Of a stretch of DNA of 64,000 nt, positions 33,655 to 45,690 are shown one piece after another. Within the stretch, counting starts at the first letter, position 1. The number at the start of each line of letters is the position of its first letter. This DNA comes from Elmis aenea (taxonomy: Eukaryota > Arthropoda > Insecta > Coleoptera > Elmidae), in contig OX393579.1 in NCBI GenBank assembly GCA_947652605.1, forward strand, positions 41,298,970 through 41,362,969. The letters run 5' to 3'. A program made the translations under genes and the position numbers. The notes beneath the pieces were generated by a model. It searched no databases and was not told the origin of the DNA. It saw nothing but the letters and a program-made list of their open reading frames with translations.

Positions 33655-35340
33655 AGAGGGCTCGGCCTACACGATTTTAGTATTTATAATATATAGCTCG
33701 CGGGCCACAATACGGTCTACAAAAAAATTCTTAGCTCCGTTATTAGCCTCCCGAAAATTTTGATTCGGTGTTCAAAATGTAGCTAAAAGACTGGCGCATC
33801 CAACGATGTAAAGAAAGTGCAAATAAAACTTTTTTTGATATCAGCCACGGCCGTCTGAAAAAGGTCCGGTAATATGCCGAGAGTTCGCTCGCAAAAATAA
33901 AAACATCTCGGCCTACAAAAAAATTCTTAACTCCGTTATTAGCCGCCCGAAAATTTTGATTCGGTGTTCAAAATGTAGCTAAAAGACTGGCGCATCCAAC
34001 GATGTAAAGAAAGTGCAAATAAAACACTTTTTGATATCATCCACGGCCGTCTGAAAAAGGTGCGGTAATATGCCGAGAGTTCGCTCGCAAAAATAAAAAC
34101 ATCTCAGCCTACAAAAAAATTCTTAACTCCGTTATTAGCCGCCCGAAAATTTTGATTTGGTGTTCAAAATGTAGCTAAAAGACTGGCGCATCCAACGATG
34201 TAAAGAAAGTGCAAATAAAACTTTTTTTGATATCATCCACGGCCGTCTGAAAAAGGTGCGGTAATATGCCTAGAGTTCGCTCGCAAAAATAAAAACATCT
34301 CAGCCTACAAAAAAATTCTTAACTCCGTTATTAGCCGCCCGAAAATTTTGATTCGGTGTTCAAAATGTAGCTAAAAGACTGGCGCATCCAACGATGTAAA
34401 GAAAGTGCAAATAAAACACTTTTTGATATCATCCACGGCCGTCTGAAAAAGGTGCGGTAATATGCCGAGAGTTCGGTCGCAAAAATAAAAACATCTCGGC
34501 CTACGAAAAAATTCTTAACTCTGTTATTAGCCGCCCGAAAATTTTGATTCGGTGTTCAAAATGTAGCTAAAAGACTGGCGCATCCAACGATGTAAAGAAA
34601 GTGCAAATAAAACACTTTTTAATATCATCCACGGCCGTCTGAAAAAGGTGCGGTAATATGCCGAGAGTTCGCTCGCAAAAATAAAAACATCTCAGCCTAC
34701 AAAAAAATTCTTAACTCCGTTATTAGCCGCCCGAAAATTTTGATTTGGTGTTCAAAATGTAGCTAAAAGACTGGCGCATCCAACGATGTAAAGAAAGTGC
34801 AAATAAAACTTTTTTTGATATCATCCACGGCCGTCTGAAAAAGGTGCGGTAATATGCCTAGAGTTCGCTCGCAAAAATAAAAACATCTCAGCCTACAAAA
34901 AAATTCTTAACTCCGTTATTAGCCGCCCGAAAATTTTGATTCGGTGTTCAAAATGTAGCTAAAAGACTGGCGCATCAAACGATGAAAAGAAAGTGCAAAT
35001 AAAACCCTTTTTGATATCATTCACGGCCGTCTGAAAAAGGTCCGGTAATATGCCGAGAGTTCGCTCGCAAAAATAAAAACATCTCGGCCTACAAAAAAAT
35101 TCTTAACTCCGTTATTAGCCTCCCGAAAATTTTGATTCGGTGTTCAAAATGTAGCTAAAAGACTGGCGCATCCAACGATGTAAAGAAAGTGCAAATAAAA
35201 CACTTTTTGATATCATCCACGGCCGTCTGAAAAAGGTCCGGCAATATGCCGAGGGTTCATTAGCAAAAATTAAAACATCTCGGTCTACAAAAAAATTCGT
35301 AACTCCATTATTAGCCTACCGCAAATTTTAATCCTTGAAA
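33655..35340 (+). repeat. 196-bp satellite array
   Basis: TAC followed by A-run and ATTCTTA starts at 33718, 33914, 34110, 34306, 34502, 34698, 34894, 35090 and 35286: nine starts exactly 196 bp apart, giving eight full units plus degraded ends. Units differ at few positions. Each contains GATATC, ACGGCCGT and CTCGCAAAAATAAAAAC. Variant positions show a three-unit period (588 bp): units from 34110 and 34698 share GATTTGG and TGCCTAGAG, which the others lack. The outer units are the most diverged. No open frame is conserved. Confidence 0.97.
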
Positions 35341-35830
35341 AATTATTTACTATATCTTAATGATTTTTCGAATTCAATATTTTTAAATGTCAAAGTACGT
35401 GTTTCTCTGACTTTATAAGTAAAAAAGCTGATTCTGTCATGTCTTTGAAGCTAATAATTTATTATTATCCTCTTGTGTATATTTTGTTTTAATTTCTTTA
35501 TTGTCGCTTTCCATTTCAAAAACGATATTATGGCCTGTACAATTTGTACTGTTCCTGCCCTTTTAATCAACTGTTTTAAACAAATGTTACTTCTCATTAG
35601 TTTTAAATTTTTATTTTGAAATGTTTCTTTTCATTACAACTGATAAATTATTTTTTATCGATTGCCGTTTTGGGGCCGTCTACGTCGGGGGCCCGGGTGT
35701 ATTGCACAGTAACAGGAAGAGAGAATAAAATATAATGAAGCAAAGTCAACACACGTAACTTTTACTATGCGTAGAGACCACCCCCCCGTCACACTAAACC
35801 GTACTGTTTTGCCGCAAGCAGAAGACACAA
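35341..35830. other. AT-rich spacer
   Basis: No gene. A GC-rich patch (GGGGGCCCGGGTG at 35687) stands out in an AT-rich setting and may be a transposon end, but no partner was found. Confidence 0.3.
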
Positions 35831-35844
35831 AACATAGAACATGT

Positions 35845-37010
35845 CACAATAATGATAATAATAATACACATACATACGAATATATACACAACACAAAATT
35901 ATATTTACTTAAAACAGTTTTTAAACTAAGCGTCATTAAGATATTCACCAACTCCATAGTAAGCTTTAGAAATTAAAGCATTTCTTAATCTTTTCTTCAA
36001 GTTGGGGGTGGGTAGATTTTTTATACTCTCAGGTGATGTGTTAAATTTGTTATATATTGCAATAATTATAAAGGCAACAAGATAGGTATGTTTGAAGCAA
36101 TCGCGCTTTAGATTTTTTTTATGTCGGATATTGGCTGCATGGTTTCTTATATTCACTTTGAACAGATCAACATTATTTCTTACGAAAAGGATGGCTTCGA
36201 GAATGAATAGACCGTAAAAAGTTAATATTTCTTTGTCACGATAAGTGTCTTTATAGTGATCTCGGTAGTTTAGACCATATAAATTTCTTATACATCGCTT
36301 TTGTATAATAAAGAAGCGTTCAGAGTCAGTAGCTTACCCCGAAAAATTACAGCACAGCGTAACCTAGATTCGACATATGCATGATATGCAGTTTTGGCCG
36401 CGTTTGTACTGACCAATTTTTTTAGGTTTTTTAGTGCGAAAGGATACCGTGGCAGGCTATGTGATAGGCGTTCGATGTGGTATGACCAGTCCGGTCTAGA
36501 GTCAATACCTAAATCAAGAAATGATATTTTATCAACAACATATATAATTGTGGAATTATTCTGAAGTTTTAAGTCGGGGGTTATTTTACTCTGTGAAAAT
36601 TTTATTACTTGAGTTTTATTGACGTTTAAGGTTAAATTGTTTAATGTGAACCAGTGTTGAAGTTGGCCTAAGCAGTCAAAGAGTTTTTGTTCAGAATTTT
36701 TGGAATCCGAGTCACTGATAATAGCAGATGTGTCATCGGCAAATTGTATAAGCTAAGTTTCGGCAAAATCTGGAAGATCATTAGTGTACAGTATGTATAA
36801 CAGGGGGCCTAAGATTGATCCATGTAGGGCTCCTTTTTTGATTTTCTTTTTGTTAGATTTTAGAAATGCACCTGACGAGTCTTTTCCGGCAACATATTGG
36901 TTTCTTTCCGAGAGATAAGATTTAATAAGGTTTTGGGATATAACTATGGAAAACCTTTTAATAAGTACAAAACATCTACCAAACATCATTCTCCTACACA
37001 TAAGTATCCA
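35845..37010 (-). mobile_element. 5'-truncated CR1/jockey-group LINE, RT to 3' tail
   Basis: On the minus strand the reading gives LIKSYLSERNQYV, then GSILGPLLYILYTNDLPDF, a stop (TAG at 36755-36753), and directly LIQFADDTSAII, the catalytic FADD block. It continues open as LNVNKTQVIKFS and HIERLSHSLPRY to about 36345, changes frame with a stop, and resumes with RFFIIQKRCIRNLYGL, ending PNLKKRLRNALISKAYY at 35926. The 3' end is followed by a TTATTA-type microsatellite (about 35850). Only one stop and about one frameshift across some 350 codons make it the freshest LINE here. Confidence 0.85.
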
Positions 37011-38926
37011 AATTTGAGAAATAAAATAAACACTTAATTTTACCGCTTCTCTTTATGGGGGTTTAACTCCGAAAGGAGACGTCTGAGAAAAAAAAATATA
37101 TAAGCCCCTCTTAATTTTCGATAAGTAATTTTATCCAGATTTTTTCGCAGTAGGTATTTAAGAAACACAGTGTATATCTAAGCAAGCTATTTTATGTATG
37201 TGGAACTGGTATGGCCATAAAAATCTTACCGTTTCTGTTATAATTATTGGGTTAAAATCTCTAAATCAACTACAATCAATTAGGGCAATTCGAGCTCAGA
37301 CTTTTGTAGCTTACCATTGGCAAGTAAACGAAACATTTTTATTTATATACAAACATACAGCTACCCTTTATTCCGTTACGGGCAATATTTATTGTTTTAA
37401 TATAATATTTGAGTCGGGTTTTACAGTTTGTGTCGTACGCCTTGTTATAGGCTAATATGTAATATACGACGACTAATATCTTCAAACTTTAGATGAAGAT
37501 TCTGACCCTACGTAGAAATATTTAATAAAGTTATTAAATTATGGGATAGTGTATACATAATATGCATATACTTTGACAATATATCTCGACGAATGTATAG
37601 ACTTACATCACGCAGTATTCAAATAACACACTTACATTCATTACTCAACTGCATTTTAGTACATGTCAAAATTTCTGGTTATAAACATATTGTTTGGAAG
37701 TATTCGCTTTGCTCCGCACAAAATACGCATACATTATGCATAATGAAAAACTCCCAGCTGAGTGGCTTGTGGGCTACATTATTTGACACTGTCAGCATAG
37801 TTTAGCAATATAATTAACGTGATCGGTAAAATATAGAGTCTTATATGCGTAAAGACGAAGAAAAATGTTCACTTTTTCATTTAAATAGAAATGCACGAAA
37901 AGTTTGTAGTTGATGAAGCAGTGGTTTATTGTTATAAATAGCGCTCCAGAAGCATTTTGTGAAATTTTGTAATCATGAACTGGCTTAAGAATTTCATTAA
38001 AACTTACCTGTTATTTATCAACTTTTCTAGAATTACTTGTTGCCGCCATACTATGTGGAATTATATTTTAATATTTTACATAACTGTAGCAAAACATTAT
38101 TAGAAGACTTTAGCGTATCTATACTTTTTTTCTGCGCGACGACTATCTTATTTTACATTTTTAAGGTTATTGGTGCCGATAACTGGTGCAGTGACAACGA
38201 TTGGGGGTTGTACCCTATACTTCTTTATTATTTCCCAATAATGCTATTAATTCCAAGCAAAACCAAGTGAAATATTACATGTATTATTTGAGCAAACACG
38301 TGCCAATTTTTAAATCATTGCATTCTGCTCAATGTGGACAACGATTGTAAAGTAAGAAATTAAAATTATTACAAATATGTTAATATGTTTTCTTAAACAT
38401 GAAATGACTAGCACAAATTTTAAATTTTAATCACACTGGAGTTATCGTTCTTATCTTTAAAAATCTAATAATAGTAGGTAATATTGTATTGATTTAATTC
38501 GCAAGTATTTCCAAGCGTTTATCTTTCCATTCACATTGTTTGCAAAACTGATATCTTTTACTCACATCCTGTTGTGACTCTTGAAACTACTACAAATAGG
38601 AGACTTAAAAAAATTACATAAAGAACTTTAAACTTATGTATAATTAAGTTATCAATCTAAATTTTACTGAAACCTAACACTTTAATAGTGTAGACTTTTT
38701 ATAACCACTTAAAGATTTAAAAAAAAACACAATATCTGCCATATAATAACATTTAATATGTTTTATGAAATCCGTAATTCCATATTTTATTTATAATATA
38801 AAAGTGTGTTGCAGATTATGCTAAAAAAACATTAACTTGCGTGAATCGATTGAATTTATCTAGAACTAAAAATATATAAATTACTAGGGCTTAGGTAAAA
38901 TATTTAACTTCTTTAACCAATACAGT
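37011..38926. other. AT-rich spacer
   Basis: Several short open frames (for example 37198-37455 and 38037-38270) lack any recognisable motif. No repeat was seen. Confidence 0.35.
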
Positions 38927-38934
38927 CTCAGTAC

Positions 38935-40045
38935 CAGGGACTTAAAACGAAAAAAATTTCGTTCGTTTCTGTTCGGAACGTAAACGAAATATATCGTTTT
39001 CGTTCTTTTCGTTCTAACCGAAAAAATTCCTTTGTCGTTTTCGTGAACCGAAATAATAACGGTTAAAACCGGTTTTACATATTTTTTTTTGTCGTCAAAA
39101 AATCGAGGACTTTAATTTTTTTTCTAGTCACCACAACCCTCTATAAATACGATAACAATATTTACGTCTCCACTAAAATATAAACATTAACATTTAACCA
39201 TTTTATTTAGTTTAACACCCGTAAGGTGAAAAAACACAACGTGATTTGGTTAAATTAGACACACGATCTTTATCTAAAAATATGAAAATATAGCAATTGC
39301 TGTTTTAAATTTGTTTTTGTACTAAAAATCTATGCATTTGAATTAAATTAGATCCTGCTGTAATTATTTAAAAAGAGAAAAGAATTCATTCAAGTAGATA
39401 ATTCACTAAATGTTATAAATAAAAAAGATATTTGAAAAAAACTTATGTTAACTTAAAATATACTTTAACTTAATAGTTTGTACCTACATACCATACAATA
39501 TACATTTTCACATTTCGTTCAATCTTACTAGCAACATCTTCCAATAAATCTTGTACATTCGTCCTTTTCGAAGTAAGAATAAATTTTACTATTATTATGT
39601 CTAAACGCTAATAAAACATACACAATAATAATATACGAGTATATCCAATCAAGTGTGTATTCTATATTGAAGATCTAAAAAAACAAATTAGAAATAAAGA
39701 ATATCTGTACCGTAAATTGTGTTACACGAAATTGCAAGTATAAATAATAAAGTTGTTAATACATATTTATGTAAATGTATGGAGAAAAGTGAAGTTCACT
39801 TATTTTAAGAGATTTTTACTGCCTCGTGGAGTCTCCCCAGCATAGACGGTAAATTCGTGTTTGTGTTTAACAAATAAAATTTAAATAGTGACAAAACCGA
39901 TTAAAACCGGTTTTGGAAAATATTTATTACGTTTTCGTTCTTGAACGAAAAATAATAATTTCGTTTTCGGTTTCGTTTTCGTTCTTAAAAAAAATTTGGT
40001 TAATTTCGTTTAACGTTTTCGTTTTCGTTCCGTTCTCAGTCCCTG
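38935..40045. mobile_element. Non-autonomous hAT transposon with TTTCGTTTTCGTT-rich ends
   Basis: The ends are CAGGGACTTAAAACG and its near inverse (CGTTCTCAGTCCCTG). The exact 8-bp repeat CTCAGTAC flanks the element (38927-38934, 40046-40053). About 100 bp at each end are built from irregular repeats of TTTCGTT/AACGAAA together with AACCGGTTTT, oriented inversely at the two ends, likely transposase-binding arrays. The interior is AT-rich and non-coding. Confidence 0.88.
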
Positions 40046-40205
40046 CTCAGTACCGCATTATTTCCGTTAAAAGTTACTAAAGCAACTGAAAATTGATTTG
40101 CTAGTACCGAAGTTTTAGTAACAAATGTATTCAAGAAATGTTTTGCTTTATAATTTAAACACATGGAACTCTTACCAATAAATCATTTCAAATGTATGTA
40201 CCTAC

Positions 40206-41016
40206 TAGGGTTTCTCATATTTGTCTCGGGATTCCGGGAAGAAATTGGCCTTTGTCCCGGGATTTCCCGGGATCCCCGGTTGTAATAAATTAGATCAATA
40301 TTTTTAAATAAATAACCCAAAACATTAAGGGAGCGGTTTATTACTTAAAAACAACTCCAAGTCATATAGGTATGTAATACATTTTGCTCCATGATTATTA
40401 CAAATAATTCAATAATATTGGTGAGAGAAACATACATTTGGAAATTATAACCTTTCTATTGCAATTTCATATTTATGAATACAATAATATAATTTTTACA
40501 ATGAATTTGTGTAATGTGATTTAGGAAAACAAAGGTGATCTGTGCTTCAGTCAATTAGTCTTTTTCTTAATTTATTAACAAAAAGTCCTGCTGCATAAAA
40601 TGCTCTCTCAGTCTCTATTGATGTAGGTGAAATTGTCTTGAGAGCATCTAGCAGCCAAGAAACATCGTTATTATCAATAAAATTTCATTTATAAGCTATT
40701 TTGCTTTGAATTATCAGGGTACACAAAAATTAAACTGTACAAGTATTTTGAAGATATTAACTTTGTAATGGAGACCGGGCTTCTTTGCGCCATACTAAAA
40801 GAGAAAAATGATTTTGAAGTTTTTCCATAATTTACTATTAGTAAAGACATTTTAAGCATAAAATTCTGATAAGTTATGATAGTATTACAAATATCTTAGC
40901 ACAAAATAAACGAAAACAACACTTTTTTAAAACCAGGGAATCCCCGGGACAAAAAGCATTTCCCGGGAAATATAAAATAGCTTAAAATGGACCGGGATCC
41001 CGGGAAAGAAACCCTA
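40206..41016. mobile_element. Non-autonomous hAT element with CCCGGGA repeats, copy 1
   Basis: The ends are TAGGGTTTCTCAT and AGAAACCCTA. The exact 8-bp duplication GTACCTAC is at 40198-40205 and 41017-41024. Both ends carry several TCCCGGGA-type palindromes. On the minus strand, about 40640-40560, it keeps a hAT dimerisation-domain relic. A second copy is at 51122-51942. Confidence 0.88.
40555..40665 (-). pseudogene. Relic of hAT transposase C-terminal dimerisation domain
   Basis: The minus strand reads LLDALKTISPTSIETERAF followed by YAAGLFVNKLRKRL. The pattern S.E.ERAF..A...(V/T)..R.RL is the hallmark of the hAT C-terminal dimerisation domain. No DDE or zinc-finger part remains. The second element copy has the same relic near 51470-51575, so it was present before the copies spread. 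Confidence 0.75.
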
Positions 41017-41079
41017 GTACCTACCAAGCGTTGTTGAAATGCACACATACAGATCTTCGCAGAGATAACTTGGTTTTGC

Positions 41080-41640
41080 ATTTGATCGGGCCAAAAATGT
41101 ATGGAAATAGTAGACATATTTTACAACAAAAGATGAAAGTCCAGTTTTTTCACGAACGAAAAAAACTGATTTCATCTCGAGTCGTAAATGCGATTTTTTC
41201 TACGAAATTAAAATTACATTATAGAACGAACGTTAATGTAAACGAACCAAATAACAATTATTATGTATAAAGTTTTAATTAATCATTTCATTTCCATAGC
41301 GACCCCACCACACTAACATTAACATAAATAAAATTATAACCTGCAAACGAAATATATTTAATATAAATTTTTGTACCATTCTTAGGTTTTTATATAAAAT
41401 TCTACATTAAAATTAAATTATTTGATCAGAATATTAACGCAATTTTAATAAATTATGAGTTTATGCTTAAAAAAATCGTAAATTTTACAATTTGATATTG
41501 ACTTTGACATTGACATTATTTTCGCCTCTAGTGGCAAAAATTAATTTTCGCCACTAGAGACGAAAGTAAAACTTTTATGTAGAGTAGGCAGTGAGAAAAT
41601 GGCAACTTTCATATACATGAGTAGAAAAAAATATTATTCA
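41080..41640. repeat. Dispersed repeat B, copy 1
   Basis: About 550 bp recur in inverse at 49735-50290. Shared landmarks are CATTTCATTTCCATAGCGAC, CTGCAAACGAAATATAT, GTAGGCAGTGAGAAAATGGC and a Lys-rich open frame that is not conserved. Near 41522-41567 it contains a local inverted repeat (TTTTCGCC-TCTAGTGGC against GCCACTAGAGACGAAA). The family is unknown. Confidence 0.7.
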
Positions 41641-42423
41641 AACACATGAATTTTTTTGCAATGAATGATTGACAGAATACTAGGTAACTATATGATTTAT
41701 GAGGCAGACGTGCACTTTAAGTTTTGAAGACATAATAATCAATATTCGCAATGAATGAAAAACAGTTATGTTAGCTATAATTAGTACAGGAATTACTTGC
41801 AAAAATACTTCAAGAACATTAAGAATAACAACCAATTGCTTCTTTAGAAAACATTAACTGCTGGCACAGACGTGAGTATCTTAATGATTAACCAAGAAAA
41901 ACAGGCTATAAACGATTAGAAAACAACAAACTAAAATTAATACTACACCAGCTAAGGAGAAAAAGGGGATAATGAACTCGAGATAACTGTAATTATGTTC
42001 AGGAAAGAAATAAACAGAAGATTAATGGTGTGAGATGTTCAGAAAATCTAAAATAGATTCAGTAACGGAGCGAATGAAATCCATTGTTCAGATAAGTTTT
42101 CTTAGGTTAAGGTATTATTTTATTATAGCCATTGTTAAGTTTTAAACTATCTTTTTCAATAGGAGATTTCATTAAAAATTATTTTTCTGCAATCGTTATT
42201 AAACTAGCTCAATAAGTACCCAAAAGCTGCTGTAATGATCATTTTGACTTCCTAGGCAGTAAAAAAGTAAACTAGGCAGTAAAATAGTATATTTTTGTGC
42301 GATCGTACTAGAAACAGTTGTTTGACGGACGCTTTAGCAACCATAAAGTACTGCATTTACGGCCCTATCCTTAGCAACGGCCGAAAAAACGGCCGCTGCA
42401 GCGAACGAAATAGTATATTACTC
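41641..42423. other. Spacer containing repeat C copy 1
   Basis: Mostly unremarkable. About 42175-42270 (TTTTTCTGCAATCG ... AACTAGCTCAATAAG ... CCTAGGCAGTAAAA) matches, in inverse, 50640-50740. CCTAGG centres a palindrome with the GCAGTAAAA arm. Confidence 0.5.
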
Positions 42424-42494
42424 CTACATAATAAGAGTTGTAAGAAGCATATTACGCACGAGTGCGTAATTGCCTTACAACTCGTGTTATGTAG
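42424..42494. repeat. Small hairpin repeat
   Basis: CTACATAATAAGAGTTGTAAG on the left pairs with CTTACAACTCGTGTTATGTAG on the right, through a centre GCACGAGTGC. One arm recurs alone at 142-181. Confidence 0.7.
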
Positions 42495-42733
42495 TTTATT
42501 TTTTCTACGATCACATAATACCTACGATTTTAACGGATTTTTGGCTAATATACACTTGTAATTACTAACTACGTTGTCTTGTCAATTTTGACGTAAGCCT
42601 ACTTTGACATTGCTAGACAAGTGTGCGTTTTGCTTACTGTGCGTTATAACTTTATAACTCACTTACTAGGGATGCAGGAAGTGTATGACGTGAGTTTACT
42701 TTGATCAGTTCTTTAAAAAACTGTGCTTTCTGC

Positions 42734-43186
42734 CAGAGCTGGGCAATGCTTGAATGCTTACTACTTGCAATAATTTTTTAAGCACTTTTAATGCTTCGAG
42801 CACAATGCTTGGAGTACTTTCTAAAACAGATGCTCGATGCTTAGAGCACCAAGCACTTTCTTGAACACTTGGTACTTATTAAGCACTTTAGAAAGACAGT
42901 GCTTAATAAGCATTTTTTAAATTTATATATGCTTACTGCATAGTATTTAATCCTTAACATGTATGCTACATCATGGAAAACTGTTTAAATTTTAAATTTC
43001 TCTTAAGCATTTCCAAAATGCTCAATGCTTGCTGCTTAATTTTTTTAAGCACTTGGGTCAGTGCTTGATGCTTTTAAGCATTTTTAAAAACCAAAGTACT
43101 TACTGCTTAATTAGATCAAGCACTTACACAAGTGCTTGAATGCTCGGTGCTTCAAGCACTTTGGGTCGGTGCTTTGCCCAGCTCTG
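42734..43186. mobile_element. hAT MITE with AAGCACTT/TGCTT arrays
   Basis: The perfect TIR CAGAGCTGGGCAA is at both ends. The exact 8-bp duplication CTTTCTGC is at 42726-42733 and 43187-43194. Much of the 453 bp consists of irregular AAGCACTT, TGCTTAAT and AATGCTTGA repeats in both orientations. No coding content. Confidence 0.9.
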
Positions 43187-43194
43187 CTTTCTGC

Positions 43195-45049
43195 TAATCA
43201 TAGACCCACTTACTATATGCATGCATAAGCATAATGGTCGTAGAAAAAATAATTTATATTGTGCACATTTAGCTTATACCGTGAATATAGTTTGTTTTGG
43301 GCAGATATTTTACTTTGTATTTTTTTACTGTGCATTCTTCTTTTTTACCCTAGTCTTTTAATATTTTTTACTACTTAATTAATCCTAGCCATTACAAAAT
43401 ATTTCGTGATCTTCTTAAGATTTTGTTACCACCACCAAAGCTTTATCTATTGAAATAAAGGAGTCAAAAGATTGATAAGTATCTCTTGCTGGAAAATTCT
43501 GTATTTCATCCATACAACGATATTAATATCTGTTTTAAAGCAAAATAGCTCGACTACATAATTAAGATACCTTGCATTTCTATCAGACGTGAATTTCATG
43601 CGCAATTCGGTTGATATTACGCAATTTTAATAATCCTATTAATAATTTGACGCAGATTTGTGAGAGCACCACTCTTATAATCTTCAGATTATATTTAAAA
43701 CTACGGCGCTGTTGTAATTAATAAGATGAAAATCTAAATGTTTTTAAGGATAAAAAAGGAATGGTCGTCGCATACCCTAGGGAAAGAAAAGCTCATTTAG
43801 ATTTATCGGAATCTAGCGTCTTTGCAGCGAACGCGAGTGCTTTAAATGTGTACATAACTGAACTAGTTTTATCTCTTATGCAAATATTAACCATCTAAAC
43901 GTTTTAGATAATATTAGCAAACTTTGTAAGAATAAAAACATATAAAACTTTCTGAATGATGTCGCTTTTTTGTCTGGAAGTATGGCCATAACAGATAAAA
44001 CGAACTCTGGAACTCGATCTTGTGTTGGTGGTCGCAACTTTGGAAGTTTTTGGTTAATTAACATTTCCTTAGGATCTAAATTAAGTTAGCATTACATCTT
44101 TAAACTTTTCAGTGTGAGGAGTTTTAAAAAAAGTTAAAGTTTTACATTTAATTTATCGTTAAACGCGACGACAAAGTTAAGCAAATATAATTTGTTTTAT
44201 TTAAAGATAGCGGGTAAAAAGACCCGAAAATTTAAATTACAGATTTTATGCAAATGATAATTTAAATGTGTTTTTATCTACCCTTTACAACTTATTGTAC
44301 AAATTTGGGTAATATGTATTACTTTAATTTACGAGATGAAATCTTTACTATAAACAGGGTGTTCTGATATTATCACCACTTAAATAACCTTGTTTTTGTT
44401 AAACAAATTTCTATTGCTGAACGTTAAGAGCTGCATACAATTATACAAAAATACATTAATTTAAAAAAACCTATATTCATGTATTTAAAAGGCGTTATTC
44501 GACTATTTTTCAGGCTGCACTTTTGCATTTTAACATCAGAATCAGCAAGTGAATGTATTTGTTAGTATAGAAGCCTAAAATTGATAAATCTTAGGTTTTA
44601 TCGGTAAATCCCAGCATTTACCATAGTGAGGTGGTAAAAGTCCAAAATTAGCCTAATGTTTATAATAAAAATTTATTAAAAAACTAAGCTTAAAACCATC
44701 TTAAACCTAGATCTCTATTACTGACCAAATGAACGAGGGTCAGGTAAAAGGTTAGTTAAAGCTTTTTCAATAAAATTAAACATAAAATCCCGAAATGAAA
44801 GCACCTACAAGCTTTTTCCGGACTATTTAAAAAAAATGTATAAGGCTTTCTATATAAGGTGATTTAGTTCGACTAAGAAGAAACCCCTGTAAACCTTATA
44901 TTTTTGTAAATCGTGGAAATTTCTCCATCGACTGACTTTCATAGATTTTTTCTACGATAAAATATGTCAGACTGACGAAAGTCAACTTTTTTTTTTAATT
45001 GCATGGTTACTTTTTTTATTGATTCTAAGAGAAATAAATTCTCAATTAG
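43195..45049. other. AT-rich spacer
   Basis: No gene. A lone CAGGGTGTTCTGATATT near 44356 is another unpaired CAGGGT-type end. Confidence 0.3.
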
Positions 45050-45690
45050 ATTGTGCATTAAGAAAACCAATATAAAGATTAGGTAAAAAATAATTAATTA
45101 ATTTTGAACTTGATTTTCTCAAATATATTTCTTTGTACAGGGTGGTCCAAAATCGATGGGATTACATCGGTATCTCGCTTAATAGTCAAGAAAGACAAAC
45201 AAATAAATTACCAAAAATGTGCAGTTTTTTGGCACAACTTCAGAACAGCTTTCAAATGTATTCTATGATTTCCGGTTTCCTTCTTCTTCTTTTTTTTTGT
45301 TTTCGCAGTCTACTTTTTGTTTTTCATCATTAAAAAAATTCTAAAAATCTTTTTAACTTGCGTTACTTGCGTAATATTAAAAATAAATACATCAACCCTC
45401 ATATATTTGAAATGGGAAAAAAATAAGGAATTTAAATAGATCATAGCTAAGTATTGCTTCTATTTAAAAGAAGGTAAGTTTGTGTCATCACTTTTTAACG
45501 GCGAAAGTAAAAAATATTTTTTGGTACTGTTTCTCTATCTTGACTATTAAGCGAGATACCCAGGTAATCCCATCGATTTTGGACCACCCTGTAGTGTACA
45601 AAGGAATATATTTGAGAAAATCAAGTTCAAAATGAATTAATTATTTTTTACTAAATCGTTATATTTGACTAAACAAAACACAATCGCTGT
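45050..45690. repeat. Outer palindrome interrupted by a foldback element
   Basis: The flanks of the element at 45138-45591 are themselves inverted: TTTTGAACTTGATTTTCTCA with ATATATTTCTTTG on the left, and the inverse on the right. Similarity fades toward about 45050 and 45690. Without the insert the centre would read CTTTGTA-GTG-TACAAAG. So an AT-rich palindromic MITE was hit at a TA next to its loop. Confidence 0.7.
45138..45591. mobile_element. CAGGGT foldback element inside a palindrome
   Basis: It begins CAGGGTGGTCCAAAATCG and ends with the exact inverse. TA lies at 45136-45137 and 45592-45593. The strongest arm pairing covers about 75 bp (GATGGGATTAC, TATCTCGCTTAATAGTCAAG). It is a relative of the fragment at 24110-24240. 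Confidence 0.88.

Noticed and set aside
33655..35340. Possible CRISPR-like array
   Set aside because: Units are contiguous 196-bp satellite copies with no repeat/spacer alternation, in a eukaryotic context.
38037..38270. 77-codon hydrophobic open frame
   Set aside because: No recognisable motif, AT-driven composition, no splice or promoter support.
42424..42494. Hairpin as a microRNA precursor
   Set aside because: One arm recurs elsewhere and the stem is TIR-like, so a MITE fragment is simpler; only small-RNA data could argue otherwise.
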